A DNA stretch of 64,000 nucleotides from Hydrogenophaga sp. Root209 (GCF_001428625.1 NZ_LMIE01000002.1:121367-185366); one strand, 5' to 3'. Counted from the stretch's first letter, positions 47,373-58,524 are shown. Program-made: numbers and translations. The notes: generated by a model not told the origin, from the letters alone.

Positions 47373-47648
47373 ATGCGCATCAAGTACACACGCTTTTCCC
47401 TTCTTGTCTGCCTTGCGGTTGGAGGTGCCGTCGCTGCGTTTTCCTCGCTCCGTTGGTTAGCTGCGACGTGCTTCGTATTGGCCGCACTTCTCATCAACGG
47501 CGCACTAGCCACATGGGAGGATTCACGCCCTGGCGGATTCGACAACCCTGATGGCACTGGTGGGCGCGTGCCAGTGGGGCCCATTCTGACGACGGTCGCG
47601 ATAGCGGTCGGGGTCTTGCTAATGGGGGCGTGGATTCAGATTGGCTAG
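47373..47648 (+). CDS. small membrane protein of unknown function
   Basis: A 91-aa protein with three hydrophobic helices (FSLLVCLAVGGAVAAFSSL, LAATCFVLAALLINGAL, PILTTVAIAVGVLLMGAWI) joined by a polar loop (TWEDSRPGGFDNPDGTG). ATG 47373 has ACGGAG just upstream. Codon use is less GC-rich than in the neighbours. I do not recognise the family. The stretch just upstream could encode MSLIGQKRTL, resembling a repetitive coding motif seen in many alphaproteobacterial ORFs, but I leave it out of the gene. Confidence 0.6.
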   Translation: MRIKYTRFSLLVCLAVGGAVAAFSSLRWLAATCFVLAALLINGALATWEDSRPGGFDNPDGTGGRVPVGPILTTVAIAVGVLLMGAWIQIG

Positions 47649-47783
47649 GGTCTGCCCTGGGCGCCGAACGGAACTTCACCCACAATCCGCAATGCGGTCC
47701 TTCAAGCCCCCGTTGTCTATGATCCATCGCACGGACCAAGCTGTTGGCGGTCCTCTCAGCTCATACGTTGGACGCAAAGACGC

Positions 47784-48260
47784 ATGACCCAGAGTCCCGA
47801 ATTGCTGCGGCGGTTGCTGCGTGCGAAAGATCGGATGGATGGCGCGTCCCATGAGGAATGGCCCATTCACCGACTTGCGCAAGTGAGCGCTGTTTCGCAA
47901 GCACACTTCTCGCGCTCGTTCAAGGATGCCTTCGGCATCCCTCCACACCGTTACCTGCTCACACGTCGTATCGAGCGAGCCGTTGCGCTGCTCCGTGACA
48001 CAGATTTGCCCATCACGGAGATTGCGTTTCAGACTGGCTGGAAGAGCCTTGGCACTTTTGGGCGAATTTTTCGAGACATCACTGGCGAGGCCCCGGGAAA
48101 TCTTCGAGCTCACGAACAGTCTGCACTGCACTTGCATGAATATGTACCGGAGTGCGTCGTGCGCGCAGCCCACCGGCCAGACCTCAGGATCGCAGTTTCG
48201 GAGAAGCGGCGAAAGAAAGCCGCTGAGAAAATCGAACCTCCATCAACGGAGGTTCTATGA
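47784..48260 (+). CDS. AraC family HTH regulator, short form
   Basis: A 158-aa protein carrying just the C-terminal double HTH of AraC regulators (IHRLAQVSAVSQAHFSRSFK, ITEIAFQTGWKSLGTFGRIF) at residues 27-110 plus a basic 45-residue tail (VSEKRRKKAAEK). There is no ligand-binding domain. Such short forms typically sit next to a VOC gene, as here. Its stop overlaps the VOC ATG by 4 nt. It lies in a patch of lower GC and may have been acquired horizontally. Confidence 0.88.
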   Translation: MTQSPELLRRLLRAKDRMDGASHEEWPIHRLAQVSAVSQAHFSRSFKDAFGIPPHRYLLTRRIERAVALLRDTDLPITEIAFQTGWKSLGTFGRIFRDITGEAPGNLRAHEQSALHLHEYVPECVVRAAHRPDLRIAVSEKRRKKAAEKIEPPSTEVL

Positions 48261-48688
48261 CTCAAGGTGTAGATGTGGTCGGTCTGTATGTGCGGGACCA
48301 GGGTGAGGCACTGGCGTTTTACGTCGAAAAACTCGGATTTCGCGTCCACACGGATGTTCGCAACGGTGACTACCGCTGGCTCACGGTACAACACCCGGAG
48401 CAACCCTCGTTTCAACTCGGCCTGTTCAAGCCGGGCCCGCCGGTGCATGACGCCGCAACGGCACAGGCTCTGCGCGAGGTCGTGGCCAAAGGTGCCATGC
48501 CACCGCTGGTGCTCGTGGTGGATGACTGCCGTGCCGCCTATGAACGGCTGAGGGGGAATGGCGTGGAGTTCACGCAAGAGCCTGTCGATCGCTACGGTGC
48601 TGTAGACGCGGGCTTTCGTGACCCGTCGGGCAATGGATGGAAGATGATCGAAGCCAGGTCAAAGTCACCGTCGCAGAGGTCGAAATGA
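48257..48688 (+). CDS. VOC family protein
   Basis: A 143-aa glyoxalase-fold protein beginning VDVVGLYVRDQGEALAFYVE and closing with FRDPSGNGWKMIEA. The conserved ending FxDPxGNxWxxIE is typical of the group paired with short AraC regulators. The catalytic role is unknown. Start and stop both overlap their neighbours by 4 nt (ATGA), giving a three-gene coupled unit. Confidence 0.9.
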   Translation: MTQGVDVVGLYVRDQGEALAFYVEKLGFRVHTDVRNGDYRWLTVQHPEQPSFQLGLFKPGPPVHDAATAQALREVVAKGAMPPLVLVVDDCRAAYERLRGNGVEFTQEPVDRYGAVDAGFRDPSGNGWKMIEARSKSPSQRSK

Positions 48689-48906
48689 GCTGGAACCTCT
48701 GGATGCGGCAAAGCCACCGGTGGATATCCATCGTTTTCACGCTCACGGTCATCGCCAACTTCGCGTACAGGGCGATGACATCGGGCGAGCCTCCGACGTG
48801 GCTGACCTACTCGCCGCTGCCATTGCTCTTTCTTCAGCCGTTTTCCGGCTTGTACCTGTTCGCACTTCCGTATACGGCCAAATGGCACATCGGCAAACGA
48901 TCCTGA
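48685..48906 (+). CDS. small membrane protein downstream of the VOC gene
   Basis: A 73-aa protein with two hydrophobic helices (ISIVFTLTVIANFAYRAM and LPLLFLQPFSGLYLFALPY) and a basic end (TAKWHIGKRS). Its ATG overlaps the VOC stop by 4 nt and AGAGG precedes it. The sequence resembles small transmembrane proteins that often follow VOC/AraC genes in other bacteria; the function is unknown. It is probably co-translated with the VOC protein. Confidence 0.75.
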   Translation: MSWNLWMRQSHRWISIVFTLTVIANFAYRAMTSGEPPTWLTYSPLPLLFLQPFSGLYLFALPYTAKWHIGKRS

Positions 48907-48934
48907 CAAGTCCACCCGATGCCCCGAGGCGTTG

Positions 48935-49972
48935 TTACCGCAATGCCAACCCCTCGGCCAGCGCCCGCACCGACAGCGGCGCACACCCTTCGGCCTTGTT
49001 GCTGATCGTCACGTAGGCGTTCTGCCCGGCGCCGGTCACGCCGGCGATGGTGCGCACCAGCAGCGCGCGGGTCTCGTCGTCCGCGTCATGAATGCGGTCG
49101 TAGGGGCTGTACTCCTTGCGCGCGTCTTCGTAACCGTAGGCGCCGTGCAGCGGGTTGAGGTTCCAGCGGCAGACCATGGGGCCGGGCCAGAGCGCGCGCA
49201 ACAAAGGCAGCTGTTTATCCAGCCGCGGCATCTTGGCGTGCAGGCACAGGCACCAGGTGGCGCCAGCTTCGCGCAGCACGGCAGCGAGCTCGTGCACAAA
49301 GGGTTCGTCCAGCCACTCCGGGTCGCGCACCTCCACCGCCAGCACGCCGTCGGGAGCGGTGGGTGAAAGTGGTGGCTGGGCCAGCAGGAGCTTGCGCAGG
49401 CGCTGCAGCACCAGCGGCAGGTTGTGAAGCAGGTGCCGTGGCATCGGGCTGAGCTGGAACACCAGTGCACCCACCTTGTGGCCCAGCCCTGCGAGCGCGG
49501 GCGCCACGAAGTCCTGCGTGGCCAAGGCTGGGTCCAGAAACGCCGGGTTGGGTTGGCGGCCTCGGTCGTCCTCGCCGCGCACCAGCGCATCGGTCACGTG
49601 GCTGGGCGCCTTCACCACAAAGCGGAAATCGTCCGGCACCTGGGCCGCGTAGCGCGCGTACTGGCCTTCGGTGAGCGGGCGGTAGAAGCCGCGGTCCAGG
49701 CTCACGGTTCGCATCAGGGGATGCTGAGCGTAAGCCGCCAGTCCTTCTTTCGAGAGTTGCGCATCGGGGTAGTCGCCATCCCACACCAGGCCGGCCCAGC
49801 CAGGGTAGGTCCAGGACGAGGTGCCCAGGCGCAGGCGCGTCGGCATGGCCGAGGCCAGCGCCTGCAGGGCCGCGTCGGGTGGGGCGGCGCTGACGCCCGT
49901 TCGCTGTTTGCGCGCGGCTGGGGCAGCGGGTGGCGCAGGTGTGGGTGGGTCGCCGAAGAGGTTGTCTTGCAT
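48935..49972 (-). CDS. DUF72 domain-containing protein (YecE family)
   Basis: A 345-aa TIM-barrel-like protein of the DUF72 family, function unknown. Conserved segments are LRLGTSSWTYPGWAGLVW, RTVSLDRGFYRPLT, FRFVVKAPSHVTD, GALVFQLSPMP, LAVEVRDPEWLDE and the C-terminal VTISNKAEGCAPLSV. The DUF72 core starts about 55 residues in; the N-terminal part is Pro/Ala-rich. ATG 49972 gives MQDNLFGD; upstream in-frame codons seem less likely. Confidence 0.9.
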   Translation of the reverse strand: MQDNLFGDPPTPAPPAAPAARKQRTGVSAAPPDAALQALASAMPTRLRLGTSSWTYPGWAGLVWDGDYPDAQLSKEGLAAYAQHPLMRTVSLDRGFYRPLTEGQYARYAAQVPDDFRFVVKAPSHVTDALVRGEDDRGRQPNPAFLDPALATQDFVAPALAGLGHKVGALVFQLSPMPRHLLHNLPLVLQRLRKLLLAQPPLSPTAPDGVLAVEVRDPEWLDEPFVHELAAVLREAGATWCLCLHAKMPRLDKQLPLLRALWPGPMVCRWNLNPLHGAYGYEDARKEYSPYDRIHDADDETRALLVRTIAGVTGAGQNAYVTISNKAEGCAPLSVRALAEGLALR

Positions 49973-50038
49973 GGTGGACGGGCGCCGGAGACCTGGCCAA
50001 ACCGCCACCCGGATGGCACCGATGGTAGCCCGGCGTGC

Positions 50039-51010
50039 TCAGTGAAACAGGCGCTGCAGCCAGCTCCGCGCGCCCGTGAGCGGTTTTCGCATGGCCAGTG
50101 GCAATTGGCCGCCAGCCGATGCAAAGTCGATTTCAAAGTCGAGATCGTCCGACACCTGGGCCCGGTGTCGCGTGGTGCGCTCAGGCACCGCCAGCAGCTG
50201 CCGGTGGCGGGTCAATGCGGATCGCAGCGTGCGGTTCAGGTATTCAGGGCCAGCGGGTTTGGCAATGAAGCGGTATATCTGGCCTTCGTTGATCAGCCGG
50301 CCAATGACTGCGCTGTCGCGCTCCTGGCTGTAGACCAGCACGACCACCTGGGGTTGGTTGCGGCGTACGGCCCGGATCAGATCCATCTGTTGCGAGCGCG
50401 CGCCCTGGATGTCGGTGATCAGCACGGCCATTTTCTGTCGCGTCAACTGGTTCACCGCTTCTCCGATGTCAGTGGTGCAAACGATGTTGGTCGCGGTTTT
50501 GATGGAGGCCTGCCACTGGGCGGCTGCTTTGCTGTCGTTGTCGAACACCAACACCCCCTCGTGAAAGGTGTCAGACCCGTCGGCGTCCAGGGTGTCCTGG
50601 CAATCGACCCAGGACGTCTGCGTCATCCGGGCCACCCTGGCTGCATCGCTGACAGTGTCCAGCAGCTTCTGGTTGTCCCAGGGTTTGGAGATGAAGCGGA
50701 AGACCTCGCTCTCATTGACCGAACTCAGCACGGCGTTGAAGTCGGAGTACCCCGTGAGCAAGAGCCGGATGCTGCGCGGCGATACCTGCTTGGCCCGCTC
50801 GAGAAATTCGGTACCGGTCATGCCCGGCATGCGCTGATCGCTGATCACCACGTCGAAGTTCTCGGCACTCAGCAAGGCCAGCCCGTCGAGCCCGCTGCCC
50901 GCCACGGCCACCTCGTATTGGCCGCGCAGGAGCCAGCGCAAGGACCGCAGCAGGCCGGGCTCGTCGTCGACGCACAGCACCCTGGGCAGTGAAGCGTTGC
51001 TCATGGTCAT
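50039..51010 (-). CDS. response regulator with two receiver domains
   Basis: A 323-aa protein with two REC domains and no DNA-binding or enzymatic output. REC1 (about 10-130) has CVDDE, the phospho-acceptor Asp in DVVISDQRMPGM and the lysine in FISKPWD. REC2 (about 150-275) has FDNDS, the Asp in AVLITDIQGA and the lysine in FIAKPAG, so both look phosphorylatable. The C-terminal tail is basic. Its ATG overlaps the kinase stop by 4 nt. Likely roles are phosphorelay or protein-protein signalling with the adjacent kinase. Confidence 0.88.
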   Translation of the reverse strand: MTMSNASLPRVLCVDDEPGLLRSLRWLLRGQYEVAVAGSGLDGLALLSAENFDVVISDQRMPGMTGTEFLERAKQVSPRSIRLLLTGYSDFNAVLSSVNESEVFRFISKPWDNQKLLDTVSDAARVARMTQTSWVDCQDTLDADGSDTFHEGVLVFDNDSKAAAQWQASIKTATNIVCTTDIGEAVNQLTRQKMAVLITDIQGARSQQMDLIRAVRRNQPQVVVLVYSQERDSAVIGRLINEGQIYRFIAKPAGPEYLNRTLRSALTRHRQLLAVPERTTRHRAQVSDDLDFEIDFASAGGQLPLAMRKPLTGARSWLQRLFH

Positions 51011-52800
51011 GCCGCCTTGTCGACAGGCAGCCGCACCCGAAACTCGGTGCCCAGTCCAACGTCGCTGCTGACCTGGATGTCGCCGCCGTGTTCTTCCACG
51101 ATGTTGCGAGCGATCGCCAGACCCAGGCCCGTGCCCTCGCCGTCGGGTTTGGTGGTGAAGTACGCCTCGAAGATGCGGGGCAGCACATCTGCCGGAATGC
51201 CGGCGCCGGTGTCGCGGATGCTCACGGTGATGAAACGGGCGTCGGCCTGGGTGGACACGGTGATCGTGCCCGCGCCCTGTATGGCCTGAGCAGCGTTGTT
51301 GATGAGGTTGAGGAACACCTGATTGAGCTGCGACACGTTGCATTCGATTGAAGGCAAGGGCTTGAATGACCGCTCCAGGGTGATCTTGGTCGAAATCACC
51401 GTCTTGGCGATGTAGCACACGCTGCCCAGCGCGGTGTTGAGGTTGACCTCCGCGGTGTGCGCACGGTCCAGACGGGTGAAGCTGCGCAGGTTGTCCACCA
51501 GCTCGTTCATCTGTTCCATGCCCATGAGCACGTCGCTGAGCATCTCACGCGCTTCGCGCACCTCCAGCATCGCGGAGGCGAGTTCTCTCGCCTGGTGCTC
51601 ATCATTCAGGGGCTCCATCAGGGCGTCTGGTTCGCTGGTCACCACGTCAGCGCTGCAGATCGAATGACGTATCTGTCGGTGCACGGCGCCCTCCAGCTGA
51701 TCCAGCGCCTGGATCGACATGAGCACGTTGTTTTTGGAGAAGGCCAGGGGCGTGTTGAGCTGGTGCGCCACGCCTGCCACCATCTGCCCCAGCGACGTCA
51801 TCTTTTCCGACTGGGCCAGGCGCTGCTTGGTGGCGTCGCTTTCACGGGCTTGGCGCTCGATGACGGTCTGGGCGCGGCGCACGATGCTCAACAGAACGAC
51901 ATACAGCAGGGCCAGCAGGCCTGCCACGATGACCAGTTGCTGGTTGGAGCTGCTCTGCACCTGCTGGTGGTTGCTGGCGGCCTGATCGGCCAGGCGGCTC
52001 TGGTTGGCCTGCGCGACCTGCTTGAATTCGCTCGATGTCGCCTTGATCTGGCCCAGGAAGGATGTCACGTCGGCGTACACCTCGAACACGCCCACGACGT
52101 TTTGACTTCCCGGCTCGATGACGGGCAGGTAGCTGGCGATCAGGTCGCGGTTTTCCACCACACCCTGCAAAGCGCTGAACTTGTCGCGGAAGGTGAGCTC
52201 GCTGATGGACTTGCCCTCGCTTGCCGCACTCTTCCAGCCGGCGCTGCCGGATTTGTCTTCACCGATCTGACCAAGCTCGGTGGAATAGACCGTGATGCCG
52301 CTCATGTCGTACACCTTGATCTTGAAGATGGTGCTGCCTTGCATCGCTTCACGCACACGCGCATCCAGCGGGCCAAAACTGGGCAGTGTCTGAAGCCGTG
52401 CGCCGGCCTCCTTGAAGCATGCCTTTTTCTCCGCAGTGGCAACCGCTTTTCCTTGTGCGTCCACGGCATCGACCAACGCCTTGCATTGTGCTAAGTCGAC
52501 CGATCCGATCTCGGCCAGATAGGGCGTGAGGTCGCTCGCCCACAGGGCATTGGAGAAGAGCCGCGTCAGGTTCACGTTCCCTTGTTCGTTCACCGCGAGC
52601 AGGTCGCGGCGCGCCACGGCATCGGCTCGGGTCACGAAGTCGGACTGGATGTCGCTCAGCGTCTGCGCCTCCTCGGCTTGCACCTCTTGAAAAAAATTGG
52701 ACTGGCGCTGTTCGAAATACATCAGGGTGGCGGCGACCACACCGAAGGCGACCAGACTGGTGGCTGTGAAGTAGCGGGTCAAGCGGAAATAGTTGCTCAT
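51007..52800 (-). CDS. membrane sensor histidine kinase
   Basis: A 597-aa sensor kinase: transmembrane helices at about 13-28 and 289-306 flank a roughly 260-residue periplasmic domain resembling a double Cache-type sensor (KIKVYDMSGITVYSTELGQ, NVVGVFEVYADVT). The H-box is SLGQMVAGVAHQLNTPLAFS with H346; the residue after His is Gln instead of the usual Glu. The ATPase domain is complete: N-box NLINNAAQAIQGAG, G1 DTGAGIPADV, G2 GEGTGLGLAIA. It couples to the double-receiver protein downstream (ATGA overlap). The ligand is unknown. Confidence 0.92.
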   Translation of the reverse strand: MSNYFRLTRYFTATSLVAFGVVAATLMYFEQRQSNFFQEVQAEEAQTLSDIQSDFVTRADAVARRDLLAVNEQGNVNLTRLFSNALWASDLTPYLAEIGSVDLAQCKALVDAVDAQGKAVATAEKKACFKEAGARLQTLPSFGPLDARVREAMQGSTIFKIKVYDMSGITVYSTELGQIGEDKSGSAGWKSAASEGKSISELTFRDKFSALQGVVENRDLIASYLPVIEPGSQNVVGVFEVYADVTSFLGQIKATSSEFKQVAQANQSRLADQAASNHQQVQSSSNQQLVIVAGLLALLYVVLLSIVRRAQTVIERQARESDATKQRLAQSEKMTSLGQMVAGVAHQLNTPLAFSKNNVLMSIQALDQLEGAVHRQIRHSICSADVVTSEPDALMEPLNDEHQARELASAMLEVREAREMLSDVLMGMEQMNELVDNLRSFTRLDRAHTAEVNLNTALGSVCYIAKTVISTKITLERSFKPLPSIECNVSQLNQVFLNLINNAAQAIQGAGTITVSTQADARFITVSIRDTGAGIPADVLPRIFEAYFTTKPDGEGTGLGLAIARNIVEEHGGDIQVSSDVGLGTEFRVRLPVDKAA

Positions 52801-52834
52801 GGGATCTCCGGCGGAGGAATGGAAACCGACGCCA

Positions 52835-53068
52835 TCAATTCAAGGGGACCGCATGTTGATGGCCTTGGCGGGCTGGCTGCGATACTAGGTAGGGGTATGA
52901 AAACGACCCATACTCCAAGGGAAGTATTTCGTCCTCGAACCAAGATCCATCGGTGACAAAAGTCATGGCCGCATCAGAAAAAAGTTCTCTGATGGCAGCC
53001 TCGCCTGACGAAAAATCAGCTTGCAGGCGTGTGGCAAACTCCCTCGCTTTTTCAACCTCCTCAGACAT
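52835..53068 (-). CDS. candidate 77-aa acidic small protein upstream of the kinase
   Basis: An ATG frame on the minus strand encodes MSEEVEKAREFATRLQADFS and continues with GEAAIRELF and a WFEDEILPLEYGSFSYPY segment. It has a convincing amphipathic, acidic composition, and its stop is 34 nt before the kinase ATG. Third codon positions are AT-rich, unlike all neighbours, and its 5' end is only 27 nt from tex on the other strand, which crowds the promoters. It may be a real, recently acquired gene, or chance coding in a low-GC intergenic region. Confidence 0.35.
   Translation of the reverse strand: MSEEVEKAREFATRLQADFSSGEAAIRELFSDAAMTFVTDGSWFEDEILPLEYGSFSYPYLVSQPARQGHQHAVPLN
52882..52927. promoter_or_regulatory. 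two spaced ATACT…AGTAT-like inverted repeats
   Basis: ATACTAGGTAGGGGTAT (52882-52898) and ATACTCCAAGGGAAGTAT (52910-52927) are two imperfect inverted repeats, centres about 28 bp apart. They lie 82-127 bp upstream of the kinase start, a layout compatible with a regulator binding two adjacent sites. Confidence 0.3.
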
Positions 53069-53095
53069 TCGCCCCAGAGGCGAGAAGAGCCACAG

Positions 53096-55507
<2,412 letters not shown>

Positions 55508-55659
55508 CAAGGGCCGGTGCAAGGGCGGGGTGAATACCGGCCGGGGGAGGCCTCGGGCAGGGCTCAAGTTGGGGGCGTTGGAGCCGATACAGGAGAAGAC
55601 ATGCCTTCACATGCCTTCATCACGCCCAAAGACCCAAAGTCTCCATCGGACTTCATCCC

Positions 55660-56487
55660 ATGCAACTCGAAGCCCTGCTGAACTTTCCCCGCGCGCTGCC
55701 TGCCATGTCGCGCACCGTGTCCGACCTGCTGGCGGAGATGAACAAGGACGACCCGAATCCCAAGCGGGTGTCCGACCTGATTTCCCAGGACCCGTCGCTC
55801 ACCACGCGGGTGCTGCGCCTGTCCAATTCGGCCTTCTTCCGGGTCAGCCGCAAGATCGGCAGCGCCGAGGAAGCGGTGGCGATGCTGGGCATGACGCATG
55901 TGCGTTCGCTGGTGATGGCCGCGGCCCTGGGGTCCAGTTTCAAGAACGTGCCCGGCGTGAACCTGCCGCAGTTCTGGCGCTACAGCCTGCGCGTGGCCGA
56001 CATCTCCAAATCCCTGGCGGGCGTGCTGCGCCAGAACGAGAGCAATGCCTTCACCGCCGGCCTGATCCACGCCATCGGCGACCTGATCATGCACATCGCC
56101 ATGCCCGATCTCATCGCGCCCCTGGACATGGGCACACCACCGCTGGACCTGCAGCGCGCCCAGGCCGAGTTGTCGGTGTTTGGCTATACCTATGCCCAGG
56201 TGGGCGCCGGCATGGCAGAAAAATGGCAGTTCCCCACGACCATCGTCGCGGCCCTGAACAACCAGATCAGTCCCTTCGAGGGCGAGTCCTACGATCCGCT
56301 GGGTGGTGTGCTGCACCTGGCCTCGTGGCGCGCGCGCGCCGAGGAAATACAGCTCGACGAAAACGGCCTGGTTGCCACCTTTCCGGACCTGGTGGGCCTC
56401 TCGCTCGGGCTCGATCTGGACAGCGTGCTGGGCAAGGACCCGTCGGAGTGGTCGTTCAGCCAGGCGCTGGGGGCATTCATTGACTGA
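55660..56487 (+). CDS. HDOD domain-containing protein (first of a tandem pair)
   Basis: A 275-aa protein made of one HDOD domain (about 10-215) and a short C-terminal part. Typical segments are LISQDPSLTTRVLRLSNSAF, AVAMLGMTHVRSLVMAAAL, FTAGLIHAIGDLIMHIAMP and FGYTYAQVGAGMAEKWQFP. Catalytic HD residues for phosphodiesterase activity are incomplete, as in most HDOD proteins, so it is likely a signalling scaffold in cell-cycle, motility or stress pathways. No GGDEF/EAL or kinase domain is attached. A clear paralogue follows 84 nt downstream. Confidence 0.92.
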   Translation: MQLEALLNFPRALPAMSRTVSDLLAEMNKDDPNPKRVSDLISQDPSLTTRVLRLSNSAFFRVSRKIGSAEEAVAMLGMTHVRSLVMAAALGSSFKNVPGVNLPQFWRYSLRVADISKSLAGVLRQNESNAFTAGLIHAIGDLIMHIAMPDLIAPLDMGTPPLDLQRAQAELSVFGYTYAQVGAGMAEKWQFPTTIVAALNNQISPFEGESYDPLGGVLHLASWRARAEEIQLDENGLVATFPDLVGLSLGLDLDSVLGKDPSEWSFSQALGAFID

Positions 56488-56493
56488 AAAAGA

Positions 56494-56516
56494 CCTCAAG
56501 TGCGGAGGCTTTGAGG
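56494..56516 (+). other. hairpin between the HDOD genes
   Basis: CCTCAA pairs with TTGAGG around an 11-nt loop, 6 nt after the first HDOD stop. No T-run follows, so it is a weak candidate for a processing or pausing site. Confidence 0.3.
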
Positions 56517-56571
56517 CGATAAAAAGTACAGCAAACCCCATTCGGGTGGGCACCTAAGGCGGGGAAAAGAC

Positions 56572-57423
56572 ATGCAACTCGACAAGCTTCTGAAACGGCC
56601 CGATGCCTTGCCCTCGGCCCCCAAGGTGGTGCGAAAACTGATCGAGACCTTCGACCAGGAAAGTGTCGATGCGATGCAGGCTGCGTCGTACATCGAAGAC
56701 GATCCGGTACTCACCGCCAAGTTGCTCAAAACGGCGAACTCGGCCTTTTTTGGCCTGCACCGCTCGGTGTCCAGCGCACGCGAAGCGATCCAGGTGCTGG
56801 GCCTGATCAAGGTGCGTGCGCTCGTCATTGCCGCCTCGCTCGGCGAGGGCTTTCACGCGGTGGGTGGCGTCAACCTCAACCAGTTCTGGCGCTACAGCCT
56901 CAACACAGCCAACCTCTCGCGCTACATCGCGCTGCCAATCCGGATCGACGAGAACACGGCGTTCACCGCGGGCTTGATCCATGGCATCGGCGAGCTCGTG
57001 ATGCACGTGGGCATGCCCGAGGCCATGATCGATCTGGACCGCAGCGTACCCATGCTCGACCTCAAGCGCTCTGCGGCGGAGCGTGGCCTGTTTGGCTACA
57101 GCTACGCCGAGGTGGGTGCCGCCCTGGCACGCGAGTGGAATTTCCCCAAACGCATGATCAACGCCATCGAACACCAGACAGCACCGTTCGAGAACGAGGT
57201 GTACGAACCGATTGCCGGCGTGATCCACATCGGCTCCTGGCGTGCCCGCGCCGAGGAGCAGTCCATGCGCTCCGAACTGTTGATCAACACCTACCCCGAT
57301 CCGGTGGGCCTGGTGCTGGGTATCGACCCCGACACCGTGGTGGCTGAAGAGATCCCTTCCATCTCCCGTCACACCGAGATCACCGAGGCCGAAGAAACCC
57401 CGGGCGACCAAGTCACGTCGTGA
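56572..57423 (+). CDS. HDOD domain-containing protein (second of a tandem pair)
   Basis: A 283-aa paralogue of the preceding gene with the same layout: DDPVLTAKLLKTANSAFFGL, VLGLIKVRALVIAASLGEGF, NLNQFWRYSLNTANLSRYI, FTAGLIHGIGELVMHVGMP, FGYSYAEVGAALAREWNFP. The two share motif order and many identities throughout, indicating local gene duplication. The C-terminal ends are distinct (acidic EITEAEETPGDQ here). The role is presumably signalling; no partner gene is adjacent. Confidence 0.92.
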   Translation: MQLDKLLKRPDALPSAPKVVRKLIETFDQESVDAMQAASYIEDDPVLTAKLLKTANSAFFGLHRSVSSAREAIQVLGLIKVRALVIAASLGEGFHAVGGVNLNQFWRYSLNTANLSRYIALPIRIDENTAFTAGLIHGIGELVMHVGMPEAMIDLDRSVPMLDLKRSAAERGLFGYSYAEVGAALAREWNFPKRMINAIEHQTAPFENEVYEPIAGVIHIGSWRARAEEQSMRSELLINTYPDPVGLVLGIDPDTVVAEEIPSISRHTEITEAEETPGDQVTS

Positions 57424-57450
57424 GGGCGTGCTGCGACACAATCGCAGCCC

Positions 57451-58524
57451 ATGCAAGCCCTTCGCCTCTACGCTGGCCCGCGCGCGCGCCAGCACATCCA
57501 GCAACACGGTTTGCACCCGCAACACGTGGGTGTGATCCCCGCCGCCGCCGGTGGGCCCAAGGGCCTGATCCTGGGCTCCCTCGACCGCTTCCTGTTTGGC
57601 CACTGGTTGCCGCGCAGCAGCCAGCCCGTGCATCTGGTGGGCGCCTCCATCGGCGCGTGGCGCATGGCCACGGCCTGCCTCGGTGCCTCGGTGGCGGCTT
57701 TCGAACGGCTGGAGCGTGACTACATCGCACAACACTACGTCTTGCCCGCAGGCCAGAAGCGGCCGACGCCTGACCAGGTCAGCGAGCAATTTGGTGGCAG
57801 CTTGAAGCTCTTTTATGGTGGGCGCGTTCAGGAGGTGTTGAACCACCCGCGCTACCACCTCCACATCGTCACCTCGCGCGGGCGCCACGTGCTGGGTCGC
57901 GAGGGCCGCGTGCGAACACCTTTGGGCTATCTGGGCGCGTTCGCGGCCAACGCGCTGCACCGCAAGGCGCTGGGTGCCTGGCTGGAGCGGGTGGTGTTTT
58001 CAACGGCCGCCGAGTTGCCGTTTTCAACACAGGACTTCCGCACCCGCCAGGTCCCACTGAGTGGGGCCAACTTCATGGATGCGCTGCAGGCCAGCTGTTC
58101 CATTCCCTTCGTGCTGCGCCCGGTGCATGGCATCGAGGGGGCTCCGCCCGGTGCCTACTGGGATGGTGGCATCACCGACTACCACCTGCACCTGCACTAC
58201 CAACCGCCCGCCACGGCACCGATCGTGCTGTATCCCCACTTCCAGCAAGCGGTGGTGCCGGGTTGGCTGGACAAGGCCTGGAAAGGCCGGCACCGCAGCA
58301 GCGCGGCACTGGACAACTTGCTGGTGCTCGCGCCCGATCCGGCCTGGGTGAAAACGCTGCCCAACGCCAAGCTGCCGGATCGCCAGGACTTCACCCGATA
58401 CGGGTCCGATCTCGCCGCGCGCATGAAGGCCTGGAACGCCGCGACCTCCGCCAGCCAGCAATTGGCCGACGAGTTCGCGCAATGGCTGGAGCGACCCGAC
58501 CCGGCTCGGGTGCTGCCGCTGTGA
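57451..58524 (+). CDS. patatin-like phospholipase / acyl hydrolase
   Basis: A 357-aa patatin-fold hydrolase. It has the glycine-rich oxyanion loop AAGGPKG (33-38), the nucleophile elbow GASIGAW with S66 and the dyad aspartate D238 in [10 protein letters not shown]. There is no signal peptide, so it should be cytoplasmic. Lipid or acyl-ester hydrolysis is expected; the substrate is unknown. It begins 27 nt after the second HDOD gene and ends 29 nt before trhO. Confidence 0.86.
   Translation: MQALRLYAGPRARQHIQQHGLHPQHVGVIPAAAGGPKGLILGSLDRFLFGHWLPRSSQPVHLVGASIGAWRMATACLGASVAAFERLERDYIAQHYVLPAGQKRPTPDQVSEQFGGSLKLFYGGRVQEVLNHPRYHLHIVTSRGRHVLGREGRVRTPLGYLGAFAANALHRKALGAWLERVVFSTAAELPFSTQDFRTRQVPLSGANFMDALQASCSIPFVLRPVHGIEGAPPGAYWDGGITDYHLHLHYQPPATAPIVLYPHFQQAVVPGWLDKAWKGRHRSSAALDNLLVLAPDPAWVKTLPNAKLPDRQDFTRYGSDLAARMKAWNAATSASQQLADEFAQWLERPDPARVLPL

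Noticed and set aside
47645-47775. An integron attC site and gene cassette
   Set aside because: The 3' half (GTTGGAC core after CAGCTCATAC) looks right, but no matching inverse core RYYYAAC or paired left arm was found, and the three genes are fused by overlaps, which cassettes rarely show.
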